Shown: positions 1 to 9,605, numbered from the stretch's first letter. The stretch: 64,000 nucleotides of DNA from Candidatus Krumholzibacteriia bacterium (GCA_035649275.1 DASRJW010000141.1:26932-90931), one strand, 5' to 3'. Made by a program: numbers and translations. The notes: a model not told the origin generated them from the letters alone.

Positions 1-691
1 AGAGCTCCATGTAGTGCCGGCCGTCGCCGGTGAAGTAACGCACCCAGCGATCGATGAGCGGATGCTCGGCGAGCGCCAGATCGTGGCGGGGACCGCTCGG
101 TGTCTTCCTCTCCGCCTTGGCGTGCAGTGCAGCGAGGGCTGCGCTGTCGGCAGCAACGTCCTGCTCGGTCTCCGGCTCGGGTGCCTCTACTTCCGGCACG
201 TAGGCGACGGAGCGCTGGTACTCGCGCATCTCCTTCACCAGGCCCTGCAATCCTTCCAGACGCCCGGCCATGCTCTCGACGTAGAGTGATCCTGGCGGAC
301 CGATCTCGCGCTTCGCCCGCTCGACGTCGTTCTCGAGAAGGGCCAATGCCTCTTCGGCGCCGGGGAGGTCGTCCTCGCGCAGCGCTTGCAGCGTCTTGCG
401 GTAGGACCGATCCAGGTCCTTGAGTTCGGGATAGAGTACCTCGAGGTCGGTGCTGGTCTGCGCCGCCTCGGGCAGAAGGGTGGAGGCGACCTTGTCCACG
501 TCGGGCGGCGCCACCGTGGTCACTTCTTTGGGTGCGGGCACCATGGCGGGTTCGCGTGCCGGGGCCCCACAGCCGAAGAGCGCGAGGGTCGAGAAGACCC
601 CTAAGGCCATAGCACGGCCCCCCAGCCCACCCCACGCGGAGCGGGCCGGGGAGGCGCTGGAGGCGCCGCGGCCGCCAGCCTGCACGGGCAC
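1..691 (-). CDS. Lipoprotein, probable MltD-type lytic transglycosylase, N-terminal part (cut by window edge)
   Basis: The reading frame on the minus strand is open from about base 691 to the window edge. Near its start it encodes a lipobox (TLALFGC), so it is predicted to be an outer-membrane or periplasmic lipoprotein. An acidic, helix-rich linker of about 130 residues follows. Just before the edge it reaches HPLIDRWVRYF and GDGRHYMEL, which resembles the segment just before the catalytic SLT domain in MltD-family murein transglycosylases. The catalytic Glu and any LysM repeats would lie outside the window. The start is uncertain. ATG at 610 has a G-rich stretch upstream but leaves a signal peptide with no basic n-region. 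In-frame GTG codons at 691 and 685 add arginines, so I took 691. It is divergent from the GGDEF gene. Confidence 0.7.
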   Translation of the reverse strand, partial: MPVQAGGRGASSASPARSAWGGLGGRAMALGVFSTLALFGCGAPAREPAMVPAPKEVTTVAPPDVDKVASTLLPEAAQTSTDLEVLYPELKDLDRSYRKTLQALREDDLPGAEEALALLENDVERAKREIGPPGSLYVESMAGRLEGLQGLVKEMREYQRSVAYVPEVEAPEPETEQDVAADSAALAALHAKAERKTPSGPRHDLALAEHPLIDRWVRYFTGDGRHYMEL

Positions 692-695
692 GCAA

Positions 696-724
696 TTGGC
701 TTTGCCAGGCGAGGTTGCTAGAAT
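696..724 (+). promoter_or_regulatory. Sigma70-like promoter for the GGDEF gene
   Basis: TTGGCT at 696-701 and TAGAAT at 719-724 are separated by 17 bases and match the bacterial housekeeping consensus at four and five of six positions. Transcription would start near 731, leaving an untranslated leader of about 87 bases before the ATG at 818. The site lies in the divergent gap between the MltD-like gene and the GGDEF gene. Confidence 0.5.
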
Positions 725-817
725 CACTTCGAAGATTGGTGAAGGCCGGCTGTACGCACGCACCTCACGACCACCCTTTCCTTTGCGACAGCCGCTGCCC
801 GCGCGCCAGGGAGTGCG

Positions 818-2341
818 ATGCCTGCGAGGATCCCTGCCTTGACGATGCTGCGCCGACGCGATCCAGAGTTTCTCGTCGAGCGTTTGCTACCCCGTCACCT
901 TTTGACCGCAACCTGCAACGCGGCGCTGGATACGTCGCTCCGCCGCGGCGATCGGGCTCAGGTGTACGCGGCTTGCGTGGATGCGCTCCTCGATCTCTCC
1001 CGCCAGGGCCTCTACGTGGAGCGGCCCTCGGCGGACCAGGGGACGCGCGTTTTTGCCTCCACCACCACAGGGGATCGGATCCACCTCACACGTCACCCGC
1101 GGGCGGAGCAGCAAGCTTCGCGCCCGACCTCTAAGACTCTAGCGCAAGACCCCTCGGGTCCCCAACCGATCGTTGAGGAGAAAAAGGCGGGGCCCGGAGC
1201 CATGGTCCACGACGAGGACGTCCCGGGAAGCGCCGCACAGCAGCCCGAAGCGGCCGAATCGCTCGCCATCGAGGATTTATTGGCCCCTGAGAGCGAAGCG
1301 GGCCGCCCGTCCACACCCTCTGCTTCCCTCGCGCCGCAAGGGGCACCGCTGCAGGATGCGATGGCTCCAACCCGCACCGAAGCCGACACCTTGGCCCGCC
1401 TCGAGGGGATCCTTGGCCTCGCCGGCATCGAGGCCCGCCTCACCAGCCTGGCCGAAAGGCTCCGGCACCTGCTCACGCGCATCGAGGGGCTCTTTCCGGG
1501 TGCACAGGTGGCCATTCTGCACCTGGAGGGAGCGACGACGGAGGAGCTCGGGAACGGTCCCGTGCGCCTTCTCACCCGGAACGAAGTGGAAAACACCCCA
1601 CATTACGAGGCGGCGCTCCGGCGAGGAGACCTGCAATTCGCCACCACGGCCCCCGCTGGGGAGGACCCGGCACAGGGCACTCTCGCCGCCGTGGCGCCAC
1701 TCCGGGTGGGGGAGACCGCCTGGGGACTCCTCGAGATTCTGTGGCCCCGCGGCCGCTGGCAGACGACGCGGCAAGCGGCACCGCTCCTCCAGCACGTGGC
1801 GCGTCTCGCCGAGCTCGCCATCCAGAATCAGCAAACCTTGGAGAAGCTCGTCTTCGTCGATCCGTTGACCGGCGTGTACAACCGCGTCTTCTACGACCGG
1901 CAGCTGAGCCTGGAAATGGAGCGGGCGCACCGCACCAGCGGCAAGTTCGGTCTCCTCGTCATGGATGTGGACGACTTCAAGAGCGTCAACGACCGGCACG
2001 GCCACCGGGCCGGAGATCAAGTGCTCGCCGCCGTGGCGCAAGAAGTGCGGGAGCGCATGCGCAAGATCGATCTCCTCTTCCGCTACGGCGGCGAGGAGTT
2101 CGTTCTCCTCCTGCCCGGGGCGGACGGGGAAGAAACGCGGCGGACTGCGGAGCGCCTGCGCGCCGTGGTCAGCGAGCGCCGCTTCGAGGCGGAGGGCGCC
2201 CCGGCGCCGCTGCGTGTCACCGTGAGCTTGGGTGGCGCCATCTATCCTGACGACGCGCGCACCGCGACCGGCCTCTTCCGCCATGCCGACAACGCGCTCT
2301 ACCGAGCGAAGGAGCAAGGGAAGAACCGCGTCGCCTTTTGA
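818..2341 (+). CDS. Diguanylate cyclase (GGDEF) with GAF-like domain
   Basis: This 507-residue protein is predicted to make cyclic di-GMP from two GTP. The C-terminal GGDEF domain (about residues 340-507) starts with DPLTGVYNR and carries an intact GGEEF active site at 424-428. An RKID inhibitory I-site sits at 415-418, exactly five residues upstream, so product inhibition is likely. The region around 190-330 looks like a GAF-type sensor domain. The first 90 residues are of unknown type and are joined by an Ala/Pro/Glu-rich linker. No signal peptide or membrane segment is evident, so it should be cytoplasmic. AGGGAG precedes the ATG at 818; an in-frame ATG at 845 is an alternative. The stop overlaps or abuts the start of comEC. 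Confidence 0.9.
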   Translation: MPARIPALTMLRRRDPEFLVERLLPRHLLTATCNAALDTSLRRGDRAQVYAACVDALLDLSRQGLYVERPSADQGTRVFASTTTGDRIHLTRHPRAEQQASRPTSKTLAQDPSGPQPIVEEKKAGPGAMVHDEDVPGSAAQQPEAAESLAIEDLLAPESEAGRPSTPSASLAPQGAPLQDAMAPTRTEADTLARLEGILGLAGIEARLTSLAERLRHLLTRIEGLFPGAQVAILHLEGATTEELGNGPVRLLTRNEVENTPHYEAALRRGDLQFATTAPAGEDPAQGTLAAVAPLRVGETAWGLLEILWPRGRWQTTRQAAPLLQHVARLAELAIQNQQTLEKLVFVDPLTGVYNRVFYDRQLSLEMERAHRTSGKFGLLVMDVDDFKSVNDRHGHRAGDQVLAAVAQEVRERMRKIDLLFRYGGEEFVLLLPGADGEETRRTAERLRAVVSERRFEAEGAPAPLRVTVSLGGAIYPDDARTATGLFRHADNALYRAKEQGKNRVAF

Positions 2342-2415
2342 TCTTGGCCGGGCGCCGCGTCGCCTTCCGGCGCGGTCGCGTCCCCGCGGATCCCCCCCCG
2401 AAACCTCCGCCAAGA

Positions 2416-4791
2416 ATGTGGTTCCGCCTCGTCGCAGCGTACGCGGCCGGGGCTCTGGCGCTCCCGCCCGCCGCCGCGTGGCAACTCGTGGCCGCGGCGC
2501 TCCTGGTGCTGGCTGCCCTCTCGAGCAGGCGCGGCCGCCGCTTGCGCCTCGCCTGCGGTTGGATTCCTGCCTGCGTCCTGGCCGTTGGTTTCGGCTTCCT
2601 CGTCCGGCACGGGGAGGGGCGCGCTGCTGCGAGCCAGACCGAAGACGTCGTCGCCGAGGGCTGGATCGCCAGCCGTCCCGAACCGGGCCGCCGCGGCGCG
2701 AGCGCCTGGTTCGTGCTCGAGCGGGTGCACGGTTCCCCAGCGACAGGCGCAGCGCACTTCCGTAGCGGAGAGCGCGTGCAGCTCCGCTCGCGTTCAGCTC
2801 TCCCCGGCTTCGGCCGCAGGCTCCGTGTGCAGGGCCCTCTGCGACCGGGCCGGGGGCCGCGGAATTTCCATGCTTTCGACGAACGCCATTTCCTGGCGGC
2901 GCACGCAGCAGCTGCCGTGCTCGAGGCGAAGCGCATCGTCGTGCTCCCGGGCCACGGAGGACGAGCCTGGCAACGCGACCTGGTGGAACCGGTGCGCACC
3001 ACACTCGCAACAGAACTCGCCTCCACGCTCGCCCGGGACGAGGCCAGCATCCTTACCGCGCTCGTGCTCGGCATCGACGATTCCATCGACCCAGCGGTGC
3101 AGGAGACCTGGCGCGGTCTCGGCATGACCCACGTGCTCGCCGTGAGCGGGATGCACGTGAGCCTCGTCGCCACCGCGCTCCTCGCCATCACCGGCACGCC
3201 CCGCCGGCGACGGGGACTGTGTGCCCTGCTCGGGGGACTCGCTCTCTACACCGCCCTCGCGGGTCTCGCGCCTTCGGTCCTCCGCGCTGCGGTCATGGCG
3301 GCCTGGGCGGCTGTGGCGCTCCATCTCGGGCGTCCGGTGCACGGCATCGGGGCTCTCGGTCTCGCCAGCGTGACGCTTCTCGCTTCCGTCCCGGCGCTCC
3401 GCCACGACCTCGGTTTTCAACTCTCCTGCGCCGCCACCCTCGGCATCCTCGTCTGGGCGGCGCCGCTGCAAGCCCTCGGGCGTCGCCTCGCCGCCCGGCG
3501 CGGCGGCAAGGTGGCCGCTTTCTGCCTCACTAGCATCGGTCTCGGTCTCGCCGCCCAACTGGCGACGCTGCCCATCGTCTACGCCCGCTTCGGCTACCTG
3601 TCGCGGGCTGCACCTCTCGCCGACTTGGCCCTCGTCCCGCTCGCCAACGCTGCTCTCGTCCTCGGCCTCGCCGGAGCGCCGCTCGCCCTCGTGGCACCGA
3701 GCTTGGCGCGACCGCTCTGGCTTCTCGCCGGTGCCTTGCTGCATGTCACGTTGGCGCTCGCCGACGTGGTCATGCGGGCCGGCGATCCGCGTTGGTTCCT
3801 GCCCACGCAACCCGTCGCGCTCGTTCTCGCCACGCTCGCAACCATCGCCACCTTGGCCGCCGGTGTGCAGGTGGGGAAGGGCCGCTGGCGCGCCGGCGTG
3901 TTCTCCCAGAGCGGTGCGGCCTTCGCCTTCGCTGCCCTCGCCTTCGTTTCCGCACGACCCCCTGCACCCGCCTGGCGACTCGAAGCCCTCGACGTCGGTC
4001 AAGGCGACGCCTTGCTCTTGAGCCTCGGGAAGGACGCCTGGCTCGTGGATGCAGGGGACGCGCGTCCCGTCGACCAGGGTGAGCGCGTGATCCTGCCGCA
4101 CCTGCGCCGGCTCGGCCTTCGCCGCTTGCGCGGCCTGTTCCTCACCCATCCGCACCGGGATCACTGCGGCGGCGCCGCGAGCGTCCTCGCAGGGTTCCCC
4201 GTCGACACGCTGTACCTGGCGCAGGCGTCCGCGGAGGACCCGACTTATGCGCCACTTCGCGCCCACGGCACACCGGTGCGGCTGCTGCACGCGGGCTCCC
4301 ACATCACCCTCGGCCCCCGTTACGAGGCGCAGGTGTTGTGGCCGCCGGCGGTGGATTCCCTGCGCTCCGGCGCCAACGGGCAATCGCTCGTTCTCTGGGC
4401 GCGCGGGGCCGCATTGCCCCAGCTCCTCGCCATGGGCGACCTCGAAGCCGACGGCGAGGCGCTGCTCCTCCAGCGTGCGGCTCCGGCTCTCACCGGCGAG
4501 GCGGCTGATTTCCTGGTGCTGAAGGCTGGGCACCACGGGAGTCGCACCAGCTCGACGCCGGCGTTCCTCGAGGCGATCGATGCCGAGGTGGCGTTGGTGA
4601 GCGTGGGGGAGAGCAACCGCTACGGTCATCCTGCAACGGCCACACTCGCAGCCCTGGAAGCGCGGGACTGCCGCGTGCTGCGCACCGATCGTGGTGGCGC
4701 CATCCGGCTCCTGTTGCGCGGGAAAACGCTCTGGCTCGAACGACCGGACGCGCGCCCGGCTGCGATTGACGCCTCCGCGAGTGCACCCTAG
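2416..4791 (+). CDS. comEC: ComEC/Rec2-family DNA uptake channel protein
   Basis: This roughly 790-residue polytopic membrane protein matches ComEC, which carries single-stranded DNA across the inner membrane during natural transformation. It begins with hydrophobic segments and a soluble DUF4131-type region. The Competence domain follows, with many membrane spans. The C-terminal metallo-beta-lactamase-like domain starts at ALDVGQGDA and keeps the metal-binding motif THPHRDH near residue 580 and the later GHHGS. I chose the ATG at 2416 because it opens directly into a hydrophobic segment. A TTG at 2338 in the same frame would add 26 mostly basic residues and overlap the GGDEF stop; neither start has a strong ribosome-binding site. 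No other competence genes are in the window. Confidence 0.88.
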   Translation: MWFRLVAAYAAGALALPPAAAWQLVAAALLVLAALSSRRGRRLRLACGWIPACVLAVGFGFLVRHGEGRAAASQTEDVVAEGWIASRPEPGRRGASAWFVLERVHGSPATGAAHFRSGERVQLRSRSALPGFGRRLRVQGPLRPGRGPRNFHAFDERHFLAAHAAAAVLEAKRIVVLPGHGGRAWQRDLVEPVRTTLATELASTLARDEASILTALVLGIDDSIDPAVQETWRGLGMTHVLAVSGMHVSLVATALLAITGTPRRRRGLCALLGGLALYTALAGLAPSVLRAAVMAAWAAVALHLGRPVHGIGALGLASVTLLASVPALRHDLGFQLSCAATLGILVWAAPLQALGRRLAARRGGKVAAFCLTSIGLGLAAQLATLPIVYARFGYLSRAAPLADLALVPLANAALVLGLAGAPLALVAPSLARPLWLLAGALLHVTLALADVVMRAGDPRWFLPTQPVALVLATLATIATLAAGVQVGKGRWRAGVFSQSGAAFAFAALAFVSARPPAPAWRLEALDVGQGDALLLSLGKDAWLVDAGDARPVDQGERVILPHLRRLGLRRLRGLFLTHPHRDHCGGAASVLAGFPVDTLYLAQASAEDPTYAPLRAHGTPVRLLHAGSHITLGPRYEAQVLWPPAVDSLRSGANGQSLVLWARGAALPQLLAMGDLEADGEALLLQRAAPALTGEAADFLVLKAGHHGSRTSSTPAFLEAIDAEVALVSVGESNRYGHPATATLAALEARDCRVLRTDRGGAIRLLLRGKTLWLERPDARPAAIDASASAP

Positions 4792-4858
4792 AATCCGGCC
4801 TCGTCAAGCCCGTCGCGTCGCGCCGCTTTTTTCTTTCCCCGACGGCGCAGGAGGACCC

Positions 4859-5521
4859 GTGGAGCGCGAGGTCCGGGTCGGCGTTCTGGCGTCCGGCCGC
4901 GGTTCGAATCTCGAAGCGTTGTGGCGTGCCGAGCAAGCCGGCACGCTCGGAGCGCGTCTCGTCGCCGTCGCGAGCGACCACCGCACCGCGCCGGCGCTGC
5001 AGCTGGCGGCGCGCTTCGGGCTCCCCGCCCTCGCCGTCGATGCCGGGCCGCGTCGCGGTCGCATGACGGCGGTAGCCGAGGCGGAGATCGTCGCCTTCCT
5101 GCGCGCGCAGCGTGTCGATCTCGTCTGCCTCGCAGGCTTCATGCGGCTGCTCGGGACACCGCTCCTCGAAGCCTACCCGGGCGCCATCCTCAACATCCAT
5201 CCGTCGCTGTTGCCGAGCTTCCCGGGCCTCGAAGCGCAGGCTCGAGCGCTGGAGCATGGCGTCAAGGTGGCGGGGTGCAGCGTGCACTTCGTCGACGCCG
5301 GTGTCGATACGGGTCCCATCGTGGCGCAGGCCACCGTGCCGGTGCACGAAGACGACACGCCGGAAACGCTGGCGGCCCGCATCCTGGAGCAAGAGCATCG
5401 TCTCTATCCGTACGCCGTCCGCCTGTGGGCCGAAGGCCGTCTGCAGGTGCGGGACCGGCGCGTGTTCATCCGCGAGCCGAGCCTCGGTAGCAGCGGCCGC
5501 AGCCGGGAGGAACGATCCTGA
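4859..5521 (+). CDS. purN: Phosphoribosylglycinamide formyltransferase
   Basis: PurN transfers a formyl group from 10-formyltetrahydrofolate to glycinamide ribonucleotide in purine synthesis. The 220-residue protein has the N-terminal nucleotide-binding start VLASGRGSN and the catalytic signature NIHPSLLPSFPG, with Asn112 and His114. The catalytic Asp150 lies in VDAGVDTGP. The frame is open upstream to 4691 inside comEC, but the protein should start at GTG 4859, where AGGAGGA lies immediately upstream and the homologous sequence begins. It heads a purine run with purC, purH and guaA, nine bases before purC, so the genes are probably co-transcribed. Confidence 0.95.
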   Translation: MEREVRVGVLASGRGSNLEALWRAEQAGTLGARLVAVASDHRTAPALQLAARFGLPALAVDAGPRRGRMTAVAEAEIVAFLRAQRVDLVCLAGFMRLLGTPLLEAYPGAILNIHPSLLPSFPGLEAQARALEHGVKVAGCSVHFVDAGVDTGPIVAQATVPVHEDDTPETLAARILEQEHRLYPYAVRLWAEGRLQVRDRRVFIREPSLGSSGRSREERS

Positions 5522-5529
5522 AAGCCCTG

Positions 5530-6426
5530 ATGAGCACCCGCGACCTCGGCTTGCGGCCCACGTCCGCGGGCAAGGTGCGCGACCTCTTCGATCTCGGCGA
5601 CCGCTTGCTGCTCGTCGCCTCGGACCGCATCTCCGCCTACGACGTCGTCTTCGACGACCCCATCCCGGGCAAGGGCATGCTCCTCACCCAGATGAGCCTG
5701 GCCTGGTTCGATCTGTTGCGGGACGTGCGCGAGAACCACCTGCTGACGGCGGACGTGTCCGAGTTCCCCGCGCCGTTCTGCGACCACGAGGAACTGGCCG
5801 GGCGCAGCATGCTGGTGCGCAAGGCGCGCCGTGTCGACGCGGAGTGCATCGTGCGCGGCTATCTCGCCGGCAGCGGCTGGCGCGACTACCAGGAGAGCGG
5901 CCGCATCTGTGGACTTTCCCTGCCCCAGGGACTGAGGGAATCCGAGCGTCTCCCCAAACCTCTGTTCACGCCTTCCACGAAGGCGGAGAGCGGCCACGAT
6001 CGCAACATCGACCATGCCGAGCTGGAAGGCCTGGTGGGGAAGGAGACGGCGGCGGCGCTCGAGCGCGCCTCGATCGAGATCTACCAGCGCGCTGCCGACT
6101 ATGCCCGAGAGCGCGGCATCCTGCTGGCGGACACGAAGTTCGAGTTCGGCTACGTGGAGGGACGACTCATTCTCATCGACGAGGCCTTGTCGCCCGATTC
6201 GTCGCGCTTCTGGCCGGCCGAAGATTACGCCGTGGGCCGCGCGCAACAGAGCTTCGACAAGCAGTTCCTGCGCGACTGGCTGGATGCGAGCGGTTGGGAC
6301 CACTCGCCGCCGCCGCCGCGGCTGCCGGCGGCCATCGTGCAGCGGACCCAGGAGCGTTACGTCGAGGCTTTGCGCCGGCTCTTCCCTCGAGTGCTGGCGT
6401 CGCTGCCGGCGGCGGTGGCGCCATGA
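5530..6426 (+). CDS. purC: Phosphoribosylaminoimidazole-succinocarboxamide synthase (SAICAR synthetase)
   Basis: PurC joins CAIR and aspartate using ATP to make SAICAR. The 298-residue length and the opening SAGKVRDLFDL, followed by LLLVASDRISAYDVVF, place it with the longer form of the family found in yeast and many bacteria rather than the 240-residue enterobacterial form. The later DEALSPDSSRFW and SFDKQFLRDWL motifs bind substrate in that family. The start at ATG 5530 has only a distant GGAGGAA upstream, which lies within the end of purN, so translational coupling is plausible. Its TGA overlaps the purH start as ATGA. Confidence 0.95.
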   Translation: MSTRDLGLRPTSAGKVRDLFDLGDRLLLVASDRISAYDVVFDDPIPGKGMLLTQMSLAWFDLLRDVRENHLLTADVSEFPAPFCDHEELAGRSMLVRKARRVDAECIVRGYLAGSGWRDYQESGRICGLSLPQGLRESERLPKPLFTPSTKAESGHDRNIDHAELEGLVGKETAAALERASIEIYQRAADYARERGILLADTKFEFGYVEGRLILIDEALSPDSSRFWPAEDYAVGRAQQSFDKQFLRDWLDASGWDHSPPPPRLPAAIVQRTQERYVEALRRLFPRVLASLPAAVAP

Positions 6427-7961
6427 GCGCCTTCCGCATCCGGCGTGCCGTCCTCTCGGTCACCGACAAGAGCGGACTCGTGGAGCTGGCGCGCGCCCTC
6501 GTGGGCCGGGACGTGCAGCTCTTCGCCTCGGGAGGGACGGCGCAGCATCTGCAAAACGCCGGTGTGGAGACGACGGGCGTCGAGGAGCTGACCCACTTTC
6601 CGGAGATGCTCGACGGCCGGGTGAAGACGCTGCACCCCGGCATCTTGGCGGGAGTGCTCGCCGACAAGCAGAACCCGGCGCACCGCCAGGATCTCGAGAA
6701 GAACGGGCTCGTCCCGGTGGACTTGGTGGTGGTCAACTTCTACGCTTTCGAGGCCGCCGCCAAGAGCGAAGCGCTGCCCATCGAGGCCATCGACATCGGC
6801 GGACCGACCCTGGTGCGGGCCGCCGCCAAAAACTTCGCCAGCGTCGCCGTTCTCACCTCGCCGCTGGACTATCCGGACTTCCTCGCCGCCTTCGCCCGGG
6901 ACGCGGTGGACCTGGACTTCCGGCGCGGGCTGGCCACGCGCGCCTTCGCTCGCGTCGCCGACTACGATCGAGCCATCGCGACGCACTTCCTTGCCGGCAG
7001 CGGACCGGCCGCACCGGAGCTGCAAGGTCGCCGGTACGCACCGGGGGAGGCACTGCGCTATGGGGAGAATCCGCACCAGCAGGCCAAGCTCTGGCTCGAG
7101 CAACCGCCTTGGGGATTGGGTGCGGCCAAGCAGCGTGGCGGGGATGCGCTCTCCTACAACAACTATATGGATGCCGATGGGGCACTCGACTTGGTCTTCG
7201 ACCTGGGCGAGCGGCCGGCATGCGCCATCGTGAAGCACAACACTCCTTGTGGTGCCGCCCAGGGGGCGACGGCGAGCGCCGCCTTCACCGCCGCGCTGGA
7301 GTGCGACCCGGTGTCGGCCTTCGGCGGCGTGGTGGGCTTCAACACCAGCGTCGACGCGGAGACGGCGTCGGCGCTGGCGAGCCACTTTTTCGAGGTGGTG
7401 TGCGCCCCCAGCTTCGCGCCCGTGGCACTGGAGATCCTGCAGGCGAAGAAGCGCTTGCGCCTCCTCGCGGTGCGGCGCGAACCCTGGAATCTGGGGCCGC
7501 TGGTGGCGCGGGAGCTCCATGGGGCCTTGCTGGTGCAGGACCGCGACCACGGCTTCGACGAGCTGGGGGAGATGGAGGTCGCGACGCGGGCGCAACCGAC
7601 GCCCTCGGAGCGCGAGGACGCCACCTTTCTCTGGATCGTGGCGAAGCACGTGCGCTCCAACGCCATCGTCGTCGGCCGCGAGCGCCGCACCCTCGGCATC
7701 GGCGCCGGCCAGATGAGCCGCGTGGACAGCTGCGATCTCGCAGTGAGCAAGGCGCGGCACGCGGGGCACGACCTGAGCGGGAGCATCGCCGCTTCCGACG
7801 CCTTCTTCCCGTTCCCCGACGGTGTCGAGCGCCTGGCCGAAGCGGGTGTCCGGGTCATCGTGCAGCCCGGCGGTTCGAAGCGCGATGCCGAGGTCCTCTC
7901 GGTCGCCGACCGCCTGGGGATCTGCATGCTCCTCGCGCGCCGCCGGCACTTCCGGCACTGA
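6423..7961 (+). CDS. purH: Bifunctional AICAR transformylase / IMP cyclohydrolase
   Basis: PurH performs the last two steps to IMP. The 512-residue protein has the MGS-like IMP cyclohydrolase domain first (about 1-130, with LDGRVKTLHPG). The transformylase domain follows, with LRYGENPHQQ, the catalytic Lys271-His272 in VKHNTPCGA, and the typical C-terminus ending in RHFRH. The ATG at 6423 overlaps the purC stop by four bases. The frame is open far upstream, but that extension is out-of-frame purN and purC sequence. Length and domain order are normal. Confidence 0.96.
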   Translation: MSAFRIRRAVLSVTDKSGLVELARALVGRDVQLFASGGTAQHLQNAGVETTGVEELTHFPEMLDGRVKTLHPGILAGVLADKQNPAHRQDLEKNGLVPVDLVVVNFYAFEAAAKSEALPIEAIDIGGPTLVRAAAKNFASVAVLTSPLDYPDFLAAFARDAVDLDFRRGLATRAFARVADYDRAIATHFLAGSGPAAPELQGRRYAPGEALRYGENPHQQAKLWLEQPPWGLGAAKQRGGDALSYNNYMDADGALDLVFDLGERPACAIVKHNTPCGAAQGATASAAFTAALECDPVSAFGGVVGFNTSVDAETASALASHFFEVVCAPSFAPVALEILQAKKRLRLLAVRREPWNLGPLVARELHGALLVQDRDHGFDELGEMEVATRAQPTPSEREDATFLWIVAKHVRSNAIVVGRERRTLGIGAGQMSRVDSCDLAVSKARHAGHDLSGSIAASDAFFPFPDGVERLAEAGVRVIVQPGGSKRDAEVLSVADRLGICMLLARRRHFRH

Positions 7962-8014
7962 GCCCACGAGTCTCTGCGCGCCCGCGGAAGGATGGCGCCT
8001 AAGTAGGCACTCCC

Positions 8015-9550
8015 ATGGCCGCACACGAAACCATCGTGGTCTTGGACTTCGGTGCCCAGACCACCCAGCTCATCGCACGGCGCGTGCGGGGCCTGCGCGT
8101 GCACTCCCAGGTCTTGCCGGGGGAGACGCGGGTGGCGCGTGTGCGCGACCTCGCTCCCAAAGGCCTCATCCTCTCCGGCGGCCCCGCGAGCACCTATATG
8201 GCGCGGGCGCCGCGTTTCGATCCGCGCCTCCTCGAACTCGGCGTCCCCGTTCTCGGCATCTGCTACGGGATGCAGCTCCTGGCGCAGCATCTGGGCGGGA
8301 GCGTGGAGGCGGCGACGGTGCGCGAGTTCGGCCCGGCGACGATGGGGCACGAGGAAACAGCGCTCTTCGCCGGCCTTGCCGCGCAAGAAACCGTGTGGAT
8401 GAACCACGGCGACGCCGTGCGTGCCCTGCCGCCTGGTTTCACCGTGATCGGGAGGACCGAGGGCTGCGTCCACGCCGCGATTCAAGATCCGGCGCGCCAG
8501 CTTTACGGCTTGCAGTTCCATCCCGAAGTGGCGCACACGCCCCGGGGCGAGCAGGTGCTCGCCAACTTCGTCCTTCGCCTCTGCGGCTGCCGCGGTGATT
8601 GGACACCGGAGAACCTGGCCGCCGATCTGCAGCAGGACATTCGCGAGCGGGTGGGTACGGAGCGTGTTCTAGCCGCCGTCTCCGGCGGCGTCGACAGCAC
8701 CGTCCTCGCCGTCCTCCTGCACCGCTCGCTTCCGGGCCAGGTGGAAACGCTCTTCGTCGATAGCGGCCTGCTTCGCTCCGGCGAAGCAGACGAAGTGCGC
8801 CAGCGCTACGAGAGGCTCGGCATCGCGCTCCGCGTCGTCGATGCCGGCGACGCCTTCCTGGAGACACTGGCGGGGGTCGAAGACCCCGAGGAGAAAAGGC
8901 GCCGCATCGGCCACACCTTCGTCCGCGCCTTCGAGGCCGCCGTCCGCGAGCTGCCGCCGCTCCAGTTCCTCGCCCAGGGCACGCTCTACCCCGACGTCAT
9001 CGAGAGCGGCGTTCCCGGCGGGCACTCCACCACGATCAAGACGCATCACAACGTCGGCGGGCTCCCGGCGGACATGCCCTTCACCCTCCTCGAGCCTTTA
9101 CGCGATCTCTTCAAGGACGAGGTGCGCCGGCTCGGCGCCGAGCTCGGCATCGCGGCCGGAATCCTGGGGCGCCATCCCTTCCCGGGGCCAGGGCTCGCAG
9201 TCCGCATCCTGGGACCGGTGACGCGCGAGCGGCTGGAGATCCTGCGCCAGTGCGACGCGATCTTTCTCCACGCCTTGCAAGAAAGCGGCTGGTACGAGCG
9301 TACCTGGCAGGCTTTCGCCGTGCTCTTGCCGGTGCAGAGTGTCGGCGTCATGGGCGACGGCCGTACCTATGAGAACGTCGTGGCGCTGCGCGCCGTCGAC
9401 AGCCTGGACGGCATGACCGCCGACTGGACCCGCCTGCCCGCGGAGCTCCTGGCGCAGGTCGCAGGCGCGATCACCAACCAGGTGCGCGGCGTCAACCGCG
9501 TGGTCTACGACATCAGCTCGAAGCCGCCGAGCACGATCGAGTGGGAGTAG
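8015..9550 (+). CDS. guaA: GMP synthase (glutamine-hydrolysing)
   Basis: GuaA converts XMP to GMP using glutamine and ATP. The N-terminal class I glutamine amidotransferase domain has Cys83 in GICYGMQLL and the His of LQFHPEV. The ATP-pyrophosphatase domain has the loop SGGVDS at 223-228 and GTLYPDVIES. The C-terminal dimerisation domain ends in SSKPPSTIEWE, the usual end for this family. The 511-residue length is normal. It follows purH by 53 bases, which groups IMP synthesis with the guanine branch; guaB is not in the window. Confidence 0.96.
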   Translation: MAAHETIVVLDFGAQTTQLIARRVRGLRVHSQVLPGETRVARVRDLAPKGLILSGGPASTYMARAPRFDPRLLELGVPVLGICYGMQLLAQHLGGSVEAATVREFGPATMGHEETALFAGLAAQETVWMNHGDAVRALPPGFTVIGRTEGCVHAAIQDPARQLYGLQFHPEVAHTPRGEQVLANFVLRLCGCRGDWTPENLAADLQQDIRERVGTERVLAAVSGGVDSTVLAVLLHRSLPGQVETLFVDSGLLRSGEADEVRQRYERLGIALRVVDAGDAFLETLAGVEDPEEKRRRIGHTFVRAFEAAVRELPPLQFLAQGTLYPDVIESGVPGGHSTTIKTHHNVGGLPADMPFTLLEPLRDLFKDEVRRLGAELGIAAGILGRHPFPGPGLAVRILGPVTRERLEILRQCDAIFLHALQESGWYERTWQAFAVLLPVQSVGVMGDGRTYENVVALRAVDSLDGMTADWTRLPAELLAQVAGAITNQVRGVNRVVYDISSKPPSTIEWE

Positions 9551-9561
9551 GGGACAGGCGT

Positions 9562-9580
9562 CCTCGAGGCAGGCTCGAGG
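9562..9580. terminator. Hairpin after guaA, possible terminator
   Basis: CCTCGAG at 9562-9568 and CTCGAGG at 9574-9580 form a perfect seven-base-pair stem with a GCAGG loop, 11 bases after the guaA stop. There is no T run after it, so classical intrinsic termination is doubtful. Confidence 0.35.
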
Positions 9581-9605
9581 GGGCTCCGCATCGGCGCCGC
9601 TGCTC

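Noticed and set aside
1277..3010. 577-codon open frame on the minus strand
   Set aside because: It lies opposite the GGDEF and comEC genes, is Arg/Gly/Pro-rich and shows no domain; such long antisense frames are common at this GC content.
2794..4629. 611-codon open frame on the minus strand
   Set aside because: Antisense to comEC, whose sense frame has clear Competence and metallo-beta-lactamase motifs.
4895..4925. tRNA-like GGTTCGAATC
   Set aside because: It is codons of the PurN motif GRGSNLEAL and no cloverleaf can be drawn around it.
5112..6422. N-terminal extension of purH reaching back through purN and purC
   Set aside because: The frame is open by chance through both genes; PurH homology begins exactly at ATG 6423.
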